A stretch of 64,000 nucleotides of DNA from contig NW_006768767.1 of assembly GCF_000204055.1 (NCBI RefSeq), positions 634,053-698,052 of the forward strand, written 5' to 3'. A program made the position numbers and the translations under genes. The stretch's first letter is position 1; every line of letters begins with the position of its first letter. The notes under the pieces are model-generated. The model was not told where the DNA came from, did not search any database, and saw only the letters and a program-made list of their open reading frames with translations. The stretch comes from Melampsora larici-populina 98AG31. Taxonomy: Eukaryota > Basidiomycota > Pucciniomycetes > Pucciniales > Melampsoraceae. Of this stretch, positions 1 to 9,897 are shown in pieces.

Positions 1-15
1 TAGTTCGTTGTTTCT

Positions 16-1056
16 TCAGAGTCGTCGAAGGCGATTGGCTTCTCGGCGAAGAGGCTCAAGGGTTTCGGGGCGCCACCATTCTTTGTGTTTTCCGGGTTGC
101 GCCTTGCGTGGTGAGTGTTTATCAAGCGCCGTGCTGACTATGGTTCTAAGTTCGTGGTCGAAGGTTTCTATGTCCTCCCTGGAGAGCAAAGGGTGGGGTT
201 TTGGGAGACTTTGAGCGATTTCGGTGCGCAGTGAGATGTGACATACTTTATTCCAGTTTTTCCTTTCCTTTGAGGCAGGATGGTTTGGCGAGTGTGTCGT
301 CTGTTTGACGTTAAATGTGGTAATGATAGATTGGTGGTCGGAGTTGTGGTTCGTGAGATCATCTTCATCAATTAGGCACGTGATCATGGTGTCATCAAAT
401 TCTTCGTTGACCCAGACTAGGTCGATGGACGTCCCTTCGGTGTTTGCAGAGCCCAGGCCGAAAGTCGATTTACCTTTTGGAGAGCGGAGGTTCAAACCCC
501 AGTCCAGCATCAGATCAATGAGCCTCTCAGCGTCTTTATCGTTTGTTGTGCTGTGGCGGGGGTTCCAGAGTGGTGAGTGTAGATTTGAATCCGTGGTGCA
601 GATGATTGGGAGGCGTTGTAGTTCTGGTGGGATGAGCTTCATCATGTCATCAAAAGCGGTGAATCCTAAAAAAGTGGATGGTTGGTTGTATACATTAGCA
701 AGAAGGAAGGTGAAGTCCTTGATCGTGATTACGCATGTAGCCAGATCACGGGACGGCGAATGGATTGGGTTAAGTTCAGCCTCGAGGTCTTGTCTTATAT
801 ACAAGCATGCTCTAGGTCTGTCTTCTTTGGAGAGTGATTTAGGTGTTGGGCTGATAAGTGTCCATCCTTTTTGATTTGGGGGCTTGTTGTCAAAAGGATT
901 TGGCCACGGTTCTTGGACTGAGATGATGGAAAAAAGCTGAGTTAGTGAAGAATTAAAGAGAGAATTCATGACATGTTTTGAGCGCCAACAATTAAGTTGT
1001 AAAATTGCAGCTGTGTCTTTAATGTTTAATTTTTCCTTCAATTGTTGTTCTAACAT
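16..1056 (-). mobile_element. LINE ORF2, N-terminal endonuclease (EEP) domain, partial
   Basis: This is the start of ORF2 of a non-LTR retrotransposon. The 346-aa reading frame carries the endonuclease/exonuclease/phosphatase (APE-like) fold that nicks target DNA. Visible motifs in order are LQLNCWRS near the start (metal-binding Asn), QEPW (Glu), TTDSNLHSPLW (Asp-x-Asn), TSIDLVW, and NSDHQSI (the SDH catalytic His). The reverse transcriptase should follow, but the window ends there. The frame meets a TGA at bases 16-18, just after RREANRLRRL. So either this copy has a nonsense mutation or frameshift at the EN-RT junction, or the continuation is in another frame outside the window. The ATG lies inside the end of ORF1 (shared ATGTTAG), which suggests coupled translation. 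A Tad1-like clade is an inference from the fungal-type gag plus EEP layout. Confidence 0.9.
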
Positions 1057-2747
1057 TGAGTGGAATTTTCAGGTTGGTCTATGATGATGAGCTTCGGGGA
1101 AGACTCTTTGTTCTGGCGGGGGATTTGGCTAGCAATTTTTGCAGAGCAGGTGGCTGCGAACGGGTGATGTAAGAACTCTGGGTGGTTGTCTTTGAATAGC
1201 CGGGGGAGGTTTGCCTGTGGGTCAGCCATGAGCTTTCCTCTTGCACATGCCGTGCATTTTAGGGGCAGTGTGCCCTTTACTGGACAGGTGTGGGCCAGGT
1301 GGGGTCCTGCGCACGTAGGACACATTGGTGGGACGGGGCACGCTGGTGCTGTGTGCCCTACACCTTGGCAGTTGTAGCATTTCGTGGGTGGAGGCCCACT
1401 CAGCTCGGTGCGGTGTCTACCTCTGCCCTGCCATACTTTCGTACGAGCAGCCAGAGTGGCCTGGGCCAGCGAACTGAAGCCAATCAATAGAGACGAATGT
1501 CTCTTTGAGGCGTCTTCGGCTGTGTCTTTTTTCAGCCATCGTACAAAGGTGGCTCCATCTAGGAGGGAACCATTGCACGTTTTGAGGAGATCAATATCCT
1601 CCTGGCGTGTTGGGTTAAAGGTTGTGGGTATACCATGAACTATAATGGAGTAGACTTCCTGTTTCATGGATAGTCTGGGTGAGATCTTTGGGAGCCAGAA
1701 GTCAACATGTGCTCTCAAGGCTTGGGCGAGTTTGGGGTTGTCTAGATAAAGGACAAGGTCACCCGAGGGGTGACGGTGGATGTTCCTTATTTCGATTTCA
1801 GCCGTGTCATCTGGCTTGACTTTCACTTTGTACGCTTTGAATTGAGCGTTAAAGTATTTAATCAGCTCAGGAATCGTTTTCTCACGACCAGCTATATTTG
1901 CTGGGTCAAGCTGGTTGAGCGTGATGGTGTGATCGGGCTTGTGTTTTGGGGTGGGCGTCGGTTGAACTCTGGGCTTGGCCCGAGCCGACTGTTTTTGTTG
2001 TTGTTGGGGTGCCTCTGGGGCGTGTTTTGATGCAGCTAGGGCATATGATTTGCCAGGTTGCGCCTGGGTCTTAGGCGTGGGACCTTTTGATATTGGTCCC
2101 AGCTTAGCCAGGTGTTCGACCACCATATCCAGTTTGTCGGAGATGGTGGAGACTCGAAAGTCGAATTGGGCGTTGGGAGAGATGGATGGGTTGGGGATGG
2201 TCTGTCTACCTGGTTCGAAGACGACCCGTCGAGCCTCGTTGAGGCTCGCTTGTTCTTGGATCAGGCCCGACAAAAGTAGAATGTCGGCCGCTGATTCAAC
2301 ATCTACCTTGACCGATTTACTGGTCTTGAGTTTTGGAATCAGCGTAGCCTTCTGAACTTCGATGAGCCTATCGATGAGGACACTGATGGGCTTGGAGACC
2401 ACATCTGAGCCTCCTGGGAAGAGTTTGGCGATACGGGCCGATCGGGGGGTGCTGGTGATTTCATCAACCTCGTCTAAGGTGCTGGGGGCTGGAGGAGCAG
2501 TGCGAGTTCTTTTCCTCGACTTCTCTGCTGGAGTCGAATTGGCCGATATGGGGCCAATCAAAACCCCTGGGGTTATGTCTGCCTGCTGTAGACCAGTTGG
2601 TGGACGTTGAGCAAGGGTCAGAGACTCTTGTTGTCCCATTGGGACCAGATCGATTGCCGCGTCGTCGTTCATGGACAGATCATCCGTGAGGGTCGCTGCG
2701 ACCTGTTGATCAGGATCGGGCGGGCCTTCTGCCATACTGTCGTCCAT
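1050..2747 (-). mobile_element. LINE ORF1, gag-like protein with CCHC zinc knuckles
   Basis: This 565-aa intact frame is the nucleic-acid-binding ORF1 of the same LINE. The N-terminal half is Pro/Ser/Thr-rich and low complexity. A central region (about residues 250-400) has an RRM-like feel (RNIHRHPSGDLVLYLDNP, then a second block near VHGIPTTF). Near the C terminus are zinc knuckles: CYNCQGVGHTAPAC (CX2CX4HX4C) and CPTCAGPHLAHTC (CX2CX3HX4C), with a further CTAC motif after them. This is the standard layout of Tad1, I and R1-type ORF1 proteins that coat the RNA. It stops only after the ORF2 start codon. The uninterrupted frame suggests a young insertion. The start chosen is the first in-frame ATG, followed by an acidic N terminus (MDDSMAEGPPDPD). 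Confidence 0.9.
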
Positions 2748-3000
2748 ACGGGTTCCGGGTATGAAGGAAGAAGGAAGAAATAGAGAGAGAAAGTGGTTTG
2801 AGAGGATGAAGAAGGTTTGGAAAAAGGTTTAGGAGAATGAAGCGAAAATCTGTGGATGGCTACTTGCGCAGTCACGGAGGGAGTCACGTGACCAATTGCG
2901 AAATTTTGGTTCCGGCTGTTTTGGTTTGTTAAAGTCATTCACTCTCTACAGAGTGCATTGTGGATGGTCTTTAGGAAAGATAAAAAGACAAACCCGCAAA
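2748..3000 (-). other. Probable 5' untranslated/promoter region of the LINE
   Basis: This non-coding stretch lies directly upstream of the ORF1 ATG on the minus strand. A LINE carries its own internal promoter here. The exact 5' end of the insertion and its target duplication could not be placed. Confidence 0.4.
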
Positions 3001-3624
3001 GATGTCCATTGCACATATTTGTGCCAAGTCAGTTTGATCTGAATTATATATGTACATGCCAGGGAAAACTTCAATGAGAGAAAGCTCCCTGATGAATGGA
3101 AGATCTTTAATCATCTTTTTGATAATTGCTCTTGATGTTTGTAGACTTCATTCAAATACCAGTCTTAGGTTGCCACTGCCAGAATGATGGTCAGAAGAGG
3201 TTCTTGTTAGGGATTAGCCCATTTTACACTTCATCCTTGGTCAGTAATAGTATCCAACAAGGGTTGAGTAAAGACTAAAAGGACACATAATAGAAAATGG
3301 AACTTGATCCAGAGTTAATTTGATCACATCCAACCTTGCTCTTCAGTTTCCAAAGGACAATGTTGCTATGTCTGTGTTGACGCTTTCCTAGACTTGAACC
3401 TGGGAAAACTTGCCTGCGGGCACTACAGCAACTCTAAATGATCTTTGCTGGCAGTGATAGGACTTCTGAACAAGTAGGTTTACTAGAAGAGAGTTTAGAA
3501 GAACGTCAGACAAGGCACAAAGAAAGAAGAATAGGGTAGAAAAAGTTGATTTTGCAGATATCAACAATGAAATTGAAGACAAGAAGACCTCACAAATTCC
3601 AAAGCTTATGATTGGTGGAACATA
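3000..3624. other. Intergenic region, no gene recognised
   Basis: AT-rich sequence with no frame resembling a known protein. The 3388-3582 minus-strand frame is hydrophobic and opposite purine-rich DNA, which is typical of chance frames. Confidence 0.5.
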
Positions 3625-3866
3625 GGCGGAATCAACATTTCAATGCTATAGGAGTGCAGTAACCAACTTTAGAGAGTACATCAAGAGTTGGGGAAGAGAC
3701 TTGAGAAAGGTGATTCCTCTAATTGCAGAAGACATGTACAGTTTTCTGATATGGGCAAGAGCTTCACCCTCAAAGAAATACTTGTCAGCAAAGAGGATAG
3801 TGCAAGATAAGCCAACAGGGAAATACTTAGCTGGATTTACTGCTGGAATTGAATAGGTTCCCTGGT
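3625..3866 (+). pseudogene. Relic resembling a tyrosine-recombinase core-binding domain
   Basis: One plus-strand frame runs through REYIKSWGRD, IAEDMYSFLIWARASPSKKY and GKYLAGFTAGIE before a TAG, and then continues VPWWEQTPC. The pattern (a helix with SFLIWA, an SKKYLSA turn, then a KYLAGFTAGI helix) resembles the N-terminal core-binding domain of eukaryotic tyrosine recombinases from Crypton-like elements. No catalytic R-H-R-Y residues are visible. The frame is bounded by stops, so it is a fragment. The assignment is an inference from pattern alone; a chance frame is possible. Confidence 0.3.
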
Positions 3867-4009
3867 GGGAACAAACCCCATGCTGGGAAAATGATTGAGA
3901 ATAGAATTTGTCATCAAACCATCTTGCACTACAAATCTGAGCGATAAAGCATATGCTACATATACGGAAGCCGTGACATGAAATGATGGCCATGGTGCTT
4001 TTCAAATTT

Positions 4010-4078
4010 TGGTTTTTGGTTTTTGGATTTGATTTCTGATTTTTGATTTTTGATTTTTGATTTTTGATTTTTGATCTC
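4010..4078. repeat. ATTTTTG microsatellite-like tract
   Basis: Tandem TTTTTGA/TTTTTGG heptamers occur inside the left arm of the 3.95-7.45 kb element. The opposite strand gives a KNQKSKI repeat, which explains the long minus-strand frame here. Confidence 0.8.
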
Positions 4079-4275
4079 TGCCTCCGGATTTACCACCTCA
4101 CACCACCCCAGAAGCCGGATTTTCAACACCACAACACCTACCATCATCACCACCAGCAACTTCCATCACCACAAGTGCTTTTTGCAATTCCCACACTTGT
4201 CTCTGTTGAAAATTCAACAATCACTCAACTGTATCTTTTGACTCACTACCTTGTAATTGATCCGCTACAAACAAC

Positions 4276-4470
4276 ATGCCACAAATAAATGAAATTCAAG
4301 AAGAAGTACTTCAGCCTATCCTTCTTGGCTATTGTGAGGAAGGTCTCAGCCAGGGCGCAATGATCATCTGCCTTCTCAATGATCATAATATTCACACAAT
4401 TTTGCAAACACTGCAGCAAATTCTCCAACAATTTGATCTCACCACTGCTTGCTCATTAATGACTCCATAG
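4276..4470 (+). pseudogene. Short frame, possible transposon-associated HTH-like fragment
   Basis: This 64-aa frame contains ILLGYCEEGLSQGAMIICLL followed by a TLQQILQQFDL segment. The shape (two helices, then a TL-x3-L-x3-L helix) recalls the helix-turn-helix N termini of some fungal integrase-like transposon proteins. It lies between the outer and inner inverted arms of the 3.95-7.45 kb element. No further domain follows. Low confidence. Confidence 0.25.
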
Positions 4471-5752
4471 CAGTACTCACAGCCCCCAATCATAGGTCAC
4501 TGGCAGGCCAGGGCTGCCACCTACATCAGTATATTATCAGATGATTATAGACAATATATTAGACAATTACCATTTAGTTATTGGACAAATATCAGAGACC
4601 TTTTAGGCAAATATTACTCACATTATCATCATTCTATGAGCAGTTCATTAAAGTCATATTTTCCATTTAGCATAAACTCACCAAAAGTAATTACCAAGTC
4701 CTTCTCAAGTAAATTCAAACTTGCATTTTGCTGAACACATAGGCTCCATGGGAAGGGGAGCAGATCATTGGAAGCCTAGTTGCTATACACAAAAATGGAA
4801 ATCAGAGTCAGTCCCTGTTTCAATATTAGACCTCTAAACAATCAGCTGAACTTCTTTTTCCATGACCAGAACGGGAGGGCAATTCATTACTTCAGTACTA
4901 TTCCAGGTTTGGCTTCTTCCAAGCCATGATGAATGACAATCACACAGTGTTTAAATGAGCCAGAAATTGGAGAATACATCTTCGGGAAGCCCCCAACAAA
5001 GTGGATAGAAATAAAACTCATTCTGATCACCTTTAAGACACTTCAAAAGGATGGTTATATAGGGGCAGAGTACACTGCACACTAAAAATTTGATGTTGCC
5101 ACAAGAATTCTCATTTCAACCCAGCCACACAGCACTTACAAGAAGACACCTGGAAATAGCTACATATCATACTCCCACAACTCTTGTAAATGAAAGGGCT
5201 GTATCATGGACATTATCAAGCTTCTTGGTTTGGATCATCCACTCCTTGTTGTCAATTCATTGATACCTCTCAATGATGATGACACACATAATAACCCAAT
5301 GATTTGCTGCCAGACTTTTTGAAAGCCTCAGTGCTATATGACAAGCATGTATGATATCATGTCATTGAATCTGACAAGTGTTGTGATGAAATGGTCAAGT
5401 CCATCACGACTTATGATCTCTTGTTTTTCTTTTCTCTATCATTTTCCTTTTTGAGCATGCGTGTGTTTTGATTAGTTCAAGAATGTATGATGCAGCTATC
5501 CCTTTGTAACAAGTTAAGCAAGCTAGAGATCTGATGGATTGGTACATTGATTGATTATTTGTGTGTGTCAGAATATCTTATATACACACACTCTCTCAAG
5601 CTCCAGTTCCCTCCCTCACCATGTGGAACTGGAAGCTTAAGAGTATGTCATTTCAATTTTTCTCTATTCATCTTTAACCTGGACAGTACTCATCAAATTG
5701 TGTGTGGTAGTTCTTTACTTCTTCCCTACCACCATAACCTGCTCTGTTGCAG

Positions 5753-6275
5753 GTAAGGCGTTGATTTCACTCCACCGTTCTTTTTCTTTTTGAGTTCTTA
5801 TAATCTCATAACCAACCTGTTCTGTCCAGATAAATGGATCTTTTAAAAGCTTTTCTATTTTTCTCTTTTTACTACTTTAGTATGTTTGAAATAAACACCA
5901 TGTGGAACTGGAAGCTTAAGATTCTTTACTTCTTCCCTACCACTGTAACCAGCTCTGTTGTAGGTAAGGTGTTGATTTCACTCCGCCGTTCTTTTTCTTT
6001 TTGAGTTCTTATAGACTTATAACCAACCTGTTCTGTCCAGGTAAGGCGTCAATTTGTCTCCACTGTTCTTTTTCTTTTTGAGTTCTTATAAACTCATAAC
6101 CAACCTGTTCTGTCCAGGTAAGGTTTTGATTTCACTCCGCCGTTCTTTTTCTTTTTGAGTTGTTATAAACTCATAACCAACCTGTTCTGTCCAGGTAAGG
6201 TGTTGATTTCACTCTGCCGTTCTTTTTCTTTTAGAGTTCTTATAAACTCATAACCAACCTGTTCTGTCCAGGTTG
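5753..6275. repeat. 77-bp minisatellite with intron-like units
   Basis: Four near-identical units start at 5964, 6041, 6118 and 6195, and a partial fifth sits at 5753. Each unit begins GTAAGG, passes through a pyrimidine-rich TTCTTTTTCTTTTTGAG block, and ends CTGTTCTGTCCAG before the next GTAAGG. A larger upstream duplication (ACCATGTGGAACTGGAAGC at about 5619 and 5898, followed by TTCTTTACTTCTTCCCTACC) precedes the array. Confidence 0.9.
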
Positions 6276-6849
6276 TACGCGTTGATTTTCAATCCGCATC
6301 ATTTCATTTCAACAAGGTCATTGGGCAGCTAGTTGTCATCAAGAACAAAACAGGAACTTTTGATATTCAACACACAACAATCTCAACAGTGGAATTGATG
6401 ACTCTGGTGTGTCTTTGTCAAGGATGAGTTTTTGATGTATACTGATTTTTGTGATTCATTCATGGATTTGTACAAGCAATTGATGATGTCATGAATATGG
6501 ATGAAAGATAGTTTACCCAAGACCCAAAATTTGATTGTACACGGTTTTGATCTTGGTTGAAAACACAAGTACAATTGATGATGATCTCGCTGTAGCTCAT
6601 TCAGGGGACTCCTATGAGCCTGGACAACATGCCCAATTTTTTCTTCAATACTTTCCACCTATCATGAATGTAATCTTGAACTGATACTCACTTAATGAAT
6701 TTGTAGTGTTGGAGTGACTGGTTGATACTTTACTGATTAACAGTTGACATCTGTCTAATAAACATCTACCATTAGTTTAACAAATACATCACATTTGTTT
6801 CATATAAATCTCATATTTCCCCAATGTCACTGGGTTGCACTGGCCTGCC

Positions 6850-7080
6850 AGTGACCTGTGATTGGGGGATGTGACTACTTGGCTTGCATGATTGACATTT
6901 GGAGCTGGTGAGGAAGCAATGAAATTTGCCACACTCCTAGCACTGAGGTAATGTGCACGCAGACCTAGGGTCCTTCTCCATCCTCTGACATCGACCACAA
7001 ATTGGTGTTGTCATTCAATTTCTTGGAAAGTGTTTGCTACAGCGTTCACATTCTAAAGTATCATCCATCACCAATAGTTT
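6850..7080 (-). pseudogene. Cys-rich (zinc-ribbon-like) fragment with in-frame stops
   Basis: One minus-strand frame reads LECERCSKHFPRN, stop, MTTPICGRCQRMEKD, LPQC, stop, ECGKFHCF, then CQSC. The four CxxC-type pairs are the spacing of a multi-zinc ribbon. The frame is broken by two stops and merges into the right inner arm of the surrounding element. It resembles, from memory, Cys-rich proteins that are multicopy in rust genomes. The function is unknown and the family name is not claimed. Confidence 0.4.
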
Positions 7081-7445
7081 GTGATGGTTAGATTATGGAA
7101 GAGTGATTGAAATATTGATAATTGAAATATTCATGAAAGTTCTTTGGCCAGGTTGGATGAAGGAAGGAGAATGCATGAAGTGAACATCACATCTTGAACT
7201 TCATAGGATTGTCAGAAAGGCCCAAGGCAAGGAGACACTTTTGGACCACACAAATGATAGCCTCTGAGTCTTACAAAGGGCACATATTAGTCTCATATAT
7301 ACAGGGGTGGAAATGCAAATGCATGATTGGAAATCAAAAAGACTGAAAAGATGACAAGCTGAAAACCAAAAACCAAAAACCAAAGTTTGAAAAAAACCAT
7401 GGTGGTCATTTCACATCACAACTTGCATATACGTAAGTGCAAAAA

Positions 7446-7841
7446 TCTAAGAAAATCCTGAGCTGGCAGCTACATACTGGTTTGCTCACTTATATGCTCA
7501 TCTGACAAATCAAATCACATGTTATACATTCTTTAACATGTGATTGAGATTGAGACAAGCCTTACAAAGAATTGACAACAAATATCACAATGGCTACTTG
7601 AGAAATATTCATGAATCTGTTTAACAATAATAATAGGGGAATCTGGTCCCTAGGACACATGTTCCCATCTGGTAACCTCTTTGATTCTGGAAGTGGTTAA
7701 AAGCATGGCAAATGGGGACTCATCTAAAACCAATGGAATTAAACTAAATGATTATCAAAGCCATACTCAAGGCAGCCAAAAGAGTAGAAGAACAGCTGAT
7801 GCTGAATAGAGGTGAAGAAGAACCATCAACCATTTGGAAGA
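7446..7841. other. Intergenic region, no gene recognised
   Basis: AT-rich DNA. The part at 7470-7560 resembles 61735-61820, so it is probably outer sequence of a shared repeat family. Confidence 0.4.
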
Positions 7842-8010
7842 TGTCAGCCCTGAGCCCTGTGTACAGGACCACATACTAAGAAACTCACCTGTAAATTTAT
7901 GTAATTCATCTGTAAGTATATGTAAGTTGTGTAAAACCATAAAAATTACACCTCAGGGTTCAGTATCAAGAGTCATGTAAGCAACAAGACTTGACTGTGT
8001 TCCACCCCAA
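7842..8010 (+). mobile_element. LTR-like repeat fragment, copy A
   Basis: The sequence begins TGTCAGCCCTGAGCCCTG and continues to GGTTCAGTATCAAGAGTCA. The same order of blocks is present on the minus strand at 34105-33660 and, more diverged, on the plus strand from about 38490. Only the first ~170 bp remain. This copy serves as an empty-site reference for the MITE in copy B. Confidence 0.5.
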
Positions 8011-8664
8011 CATTATTTCCCATACACAATCCTAATGTACCTCAGTCCATCTTCCGTCATATCTTCACACTATCTCCATACGCAATGCTCACAAGTCACC
8101 CTCACCAGGCAATTCACATTAAGTTAACACACCGCTGATGCCACATGATTTCACATTCTACAAATGTGATCAACCCTGCTCCTTGTTCTGTCACCCTGCC
8201 TTGCTCTCCTTATCTGTCCCTGTCACACCAATTCCAGATGGGATGGCTTTCACCTCCAGTCCCGTGCAAGTTACCCAGCTTGCTAATCAGCCGACAGGCT
8301 CATCATTGCTTTATCAAAACCAAAACCTACACACCCAACATTGCAACAGATTTCCTTGGCCCACACTTCCAATCCTTGCTACCTGCCGTCAAAAAACTTT
8401 TCTGTTCATAATCGCAATACGACATTGTGCCTTCCAGCCTACACACTACAATATTCAACACACTTATCCTTGGCCCATCGACACTAAACTTAAACACCAC
8501 TGACACCATGACCAATCTTCTCCACTTATGCTCTGGTTCCTTACTGCCCATTCCCTCAAAGCCTTCTTTTTTTAATCCCTACACACCACTGCAACTGGAA
8601 TACTTCCCGTTACCTACGCGCAAACTTCCAATTGGCTCCAATATCTCACGACAGTGTCAACATT
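8011..8664. other. Pyrimidine-rich region without a convincing gene
   Basis: Frames at 8138-8503 and 8427-8699 are composition-driven (Ser/Pro/Thr/Leu from CT-rich DNA) and overlap in three frames. They are not supported as genes. Confidence 0.4.
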
Positions 8665-9786
8665 CACAGGGGCAAAAATTGATGCTCACAACTATGTGAG
8701 CGTTGAAATTTTCCTGTTTTGTTCCCATTTGTTTCCCATTTGTTTCCAATTTGTTTCCCATTTGTTTCCCATTTGTTTCCCATTTGTTTCCCTTTTCTTT
8801 CTGTTTCTCAGCTGATTACGTGATCATCAGGAACTGAGCAGACAAACTAAGCCTTCCTCAGCATTTATTCCTGAGCAAAGAAGTCTGAGGAAGGGATGAT
8901 CCATCTGCTCAGCTGATCCTGAGCGGCATTCCCTGGTTCAGTAAGCTCCAAGGGATGCCACCAATGTATAGCTTAGGGGCTGAGCTGAACTGAGTATTCC
9001 CTTAGCTAAGTCTCTGAAGTATCCCCCAGATGGATCACAGAGCGCCAAGCTTGCCTCAAGCTTCATGGCTCCGGAATGAAGCCTGAGGCCCGTCTGCTTG
9101 TTCAACTGAGCTGCTCAGTTATTCCTCAGGGGCATCCCTGAGATCAGGAGGATCCGGAGGATTTCACTGCTCATTGGATGAGGGCCTGCTCAGCTAGTCC
9201 TCAGGGGCATTCCTGGCCGGATCAGAAGGATCCAAAGGATGTCACTGAGTATTGGCTGAGGGGCTGCTCAGTTGATCTCAGCCCCTCAGTGTGAAAAACT
9301 TTATCCGGGGATATCACTGAGGATTAGCTGAGCAATGAGCAGATGGGATGACGCTTTTATCAGGCTTCATTCCTTAGCAAGGAAGTCTGAGAAAAGTCCG
9401 GCCCATCAGTGATCCAGTCAGGGGATGCTACTGAGTATTTGCTGAGCAGCTCAAATGGGACGCCCCTGGGCAGGCTTCTTCACTGAAAAATGAAGCCTCA
9501 GGAAGGTATAGTTCATGTGCTCATCTTCATTTTGAACAAATTGCTGAGTATTCAGTGCCTCATGAGCTGATCCTGAGTACTCATCGGGAATCAGTTATTG
9601 CTCATCCAAGATGGAAATGAGCCTTCTCAATAAATGTCAAGTAAAATATGAGAACCACAGGATGATCACCTGAACACAAACAAGATTGTGAATTGAATCA
9701 ATCTGAAAGAAAATGAATCTTTTTTGGAGAATTCCAAAAAGTCTACAACGCTCACATGTATGTGAGTATCTATTTTGGCCCCTGTG
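8665..9786. mobile_element. Non-autonomous TIR element, ATT target duplication
   Basis: The ends are inverted copies of about 40 bp: the left starts CACAGGGGCAAAAATTGATG, and the right read in reverse complement starts CACAGGGGCCAAAATAGATA. Each continues into a small hairpin (CTCACA...TGTGAG) and GCGTTG. ATT flanks both ends (8662-8664, 9787-9789), consistent with a 3-bp target duplication. The 1.1-kb interior has no frame. It is made of short degenerate repeats rich in GCTGAGC, CTCAGCTGATC and AAGCCTGAGG. Confidence 0.85.
8726..8794. repeat. TTTGTTTCCCA tandem repeat
   Basis: About six near-perfect 11-bp units (TTTGTTTCCCA) lie inside the left part of the 8665-9786 element. Confidence 0.9.
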
Positions 9787-9897
9787 ATTTCAGCCTCTGA
9801 GCAGGCCCATTCATTTAAGCATGACCTCCTCTATTTCATGAATGTGTGAGTTGTTTGTACCTCCTTCTCTCATCACATGATTGCATACAGATTGATC

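Larger units (their letters stand above)
3950..7445. mobile_element. Degenerate DNA transposon with long inverted arms
   Basis: Two pairs of inverted segments face each other at matching distances. The outer pair is 3955-4030 against 7365-7440, including a GGTTTTTGGTTTTTGG run, CCATGG and a (G)TGAAATGA stretch. The inner pair is 4483-4515 against 6838-6870, sharing CCCCCAATCA, then AGGTCACTGGCAGGCC. This nesting fits one element about 3.5 kb long with subterminal inverted arms. No transposase frame survives. A related arm end seems to recur at 61735-61820 (TTTGCTCACTT, TGCTCATCT, AAATCACATGT). Precise ends and target duplication were not found. Confidence 0.6.

Noticed and set aside
305..874. 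189-aa plus-strand frame opposite the LINE endonuclease
   Set aside because: It is the antisense shadow of ORF2, which has clear EEP motifs.
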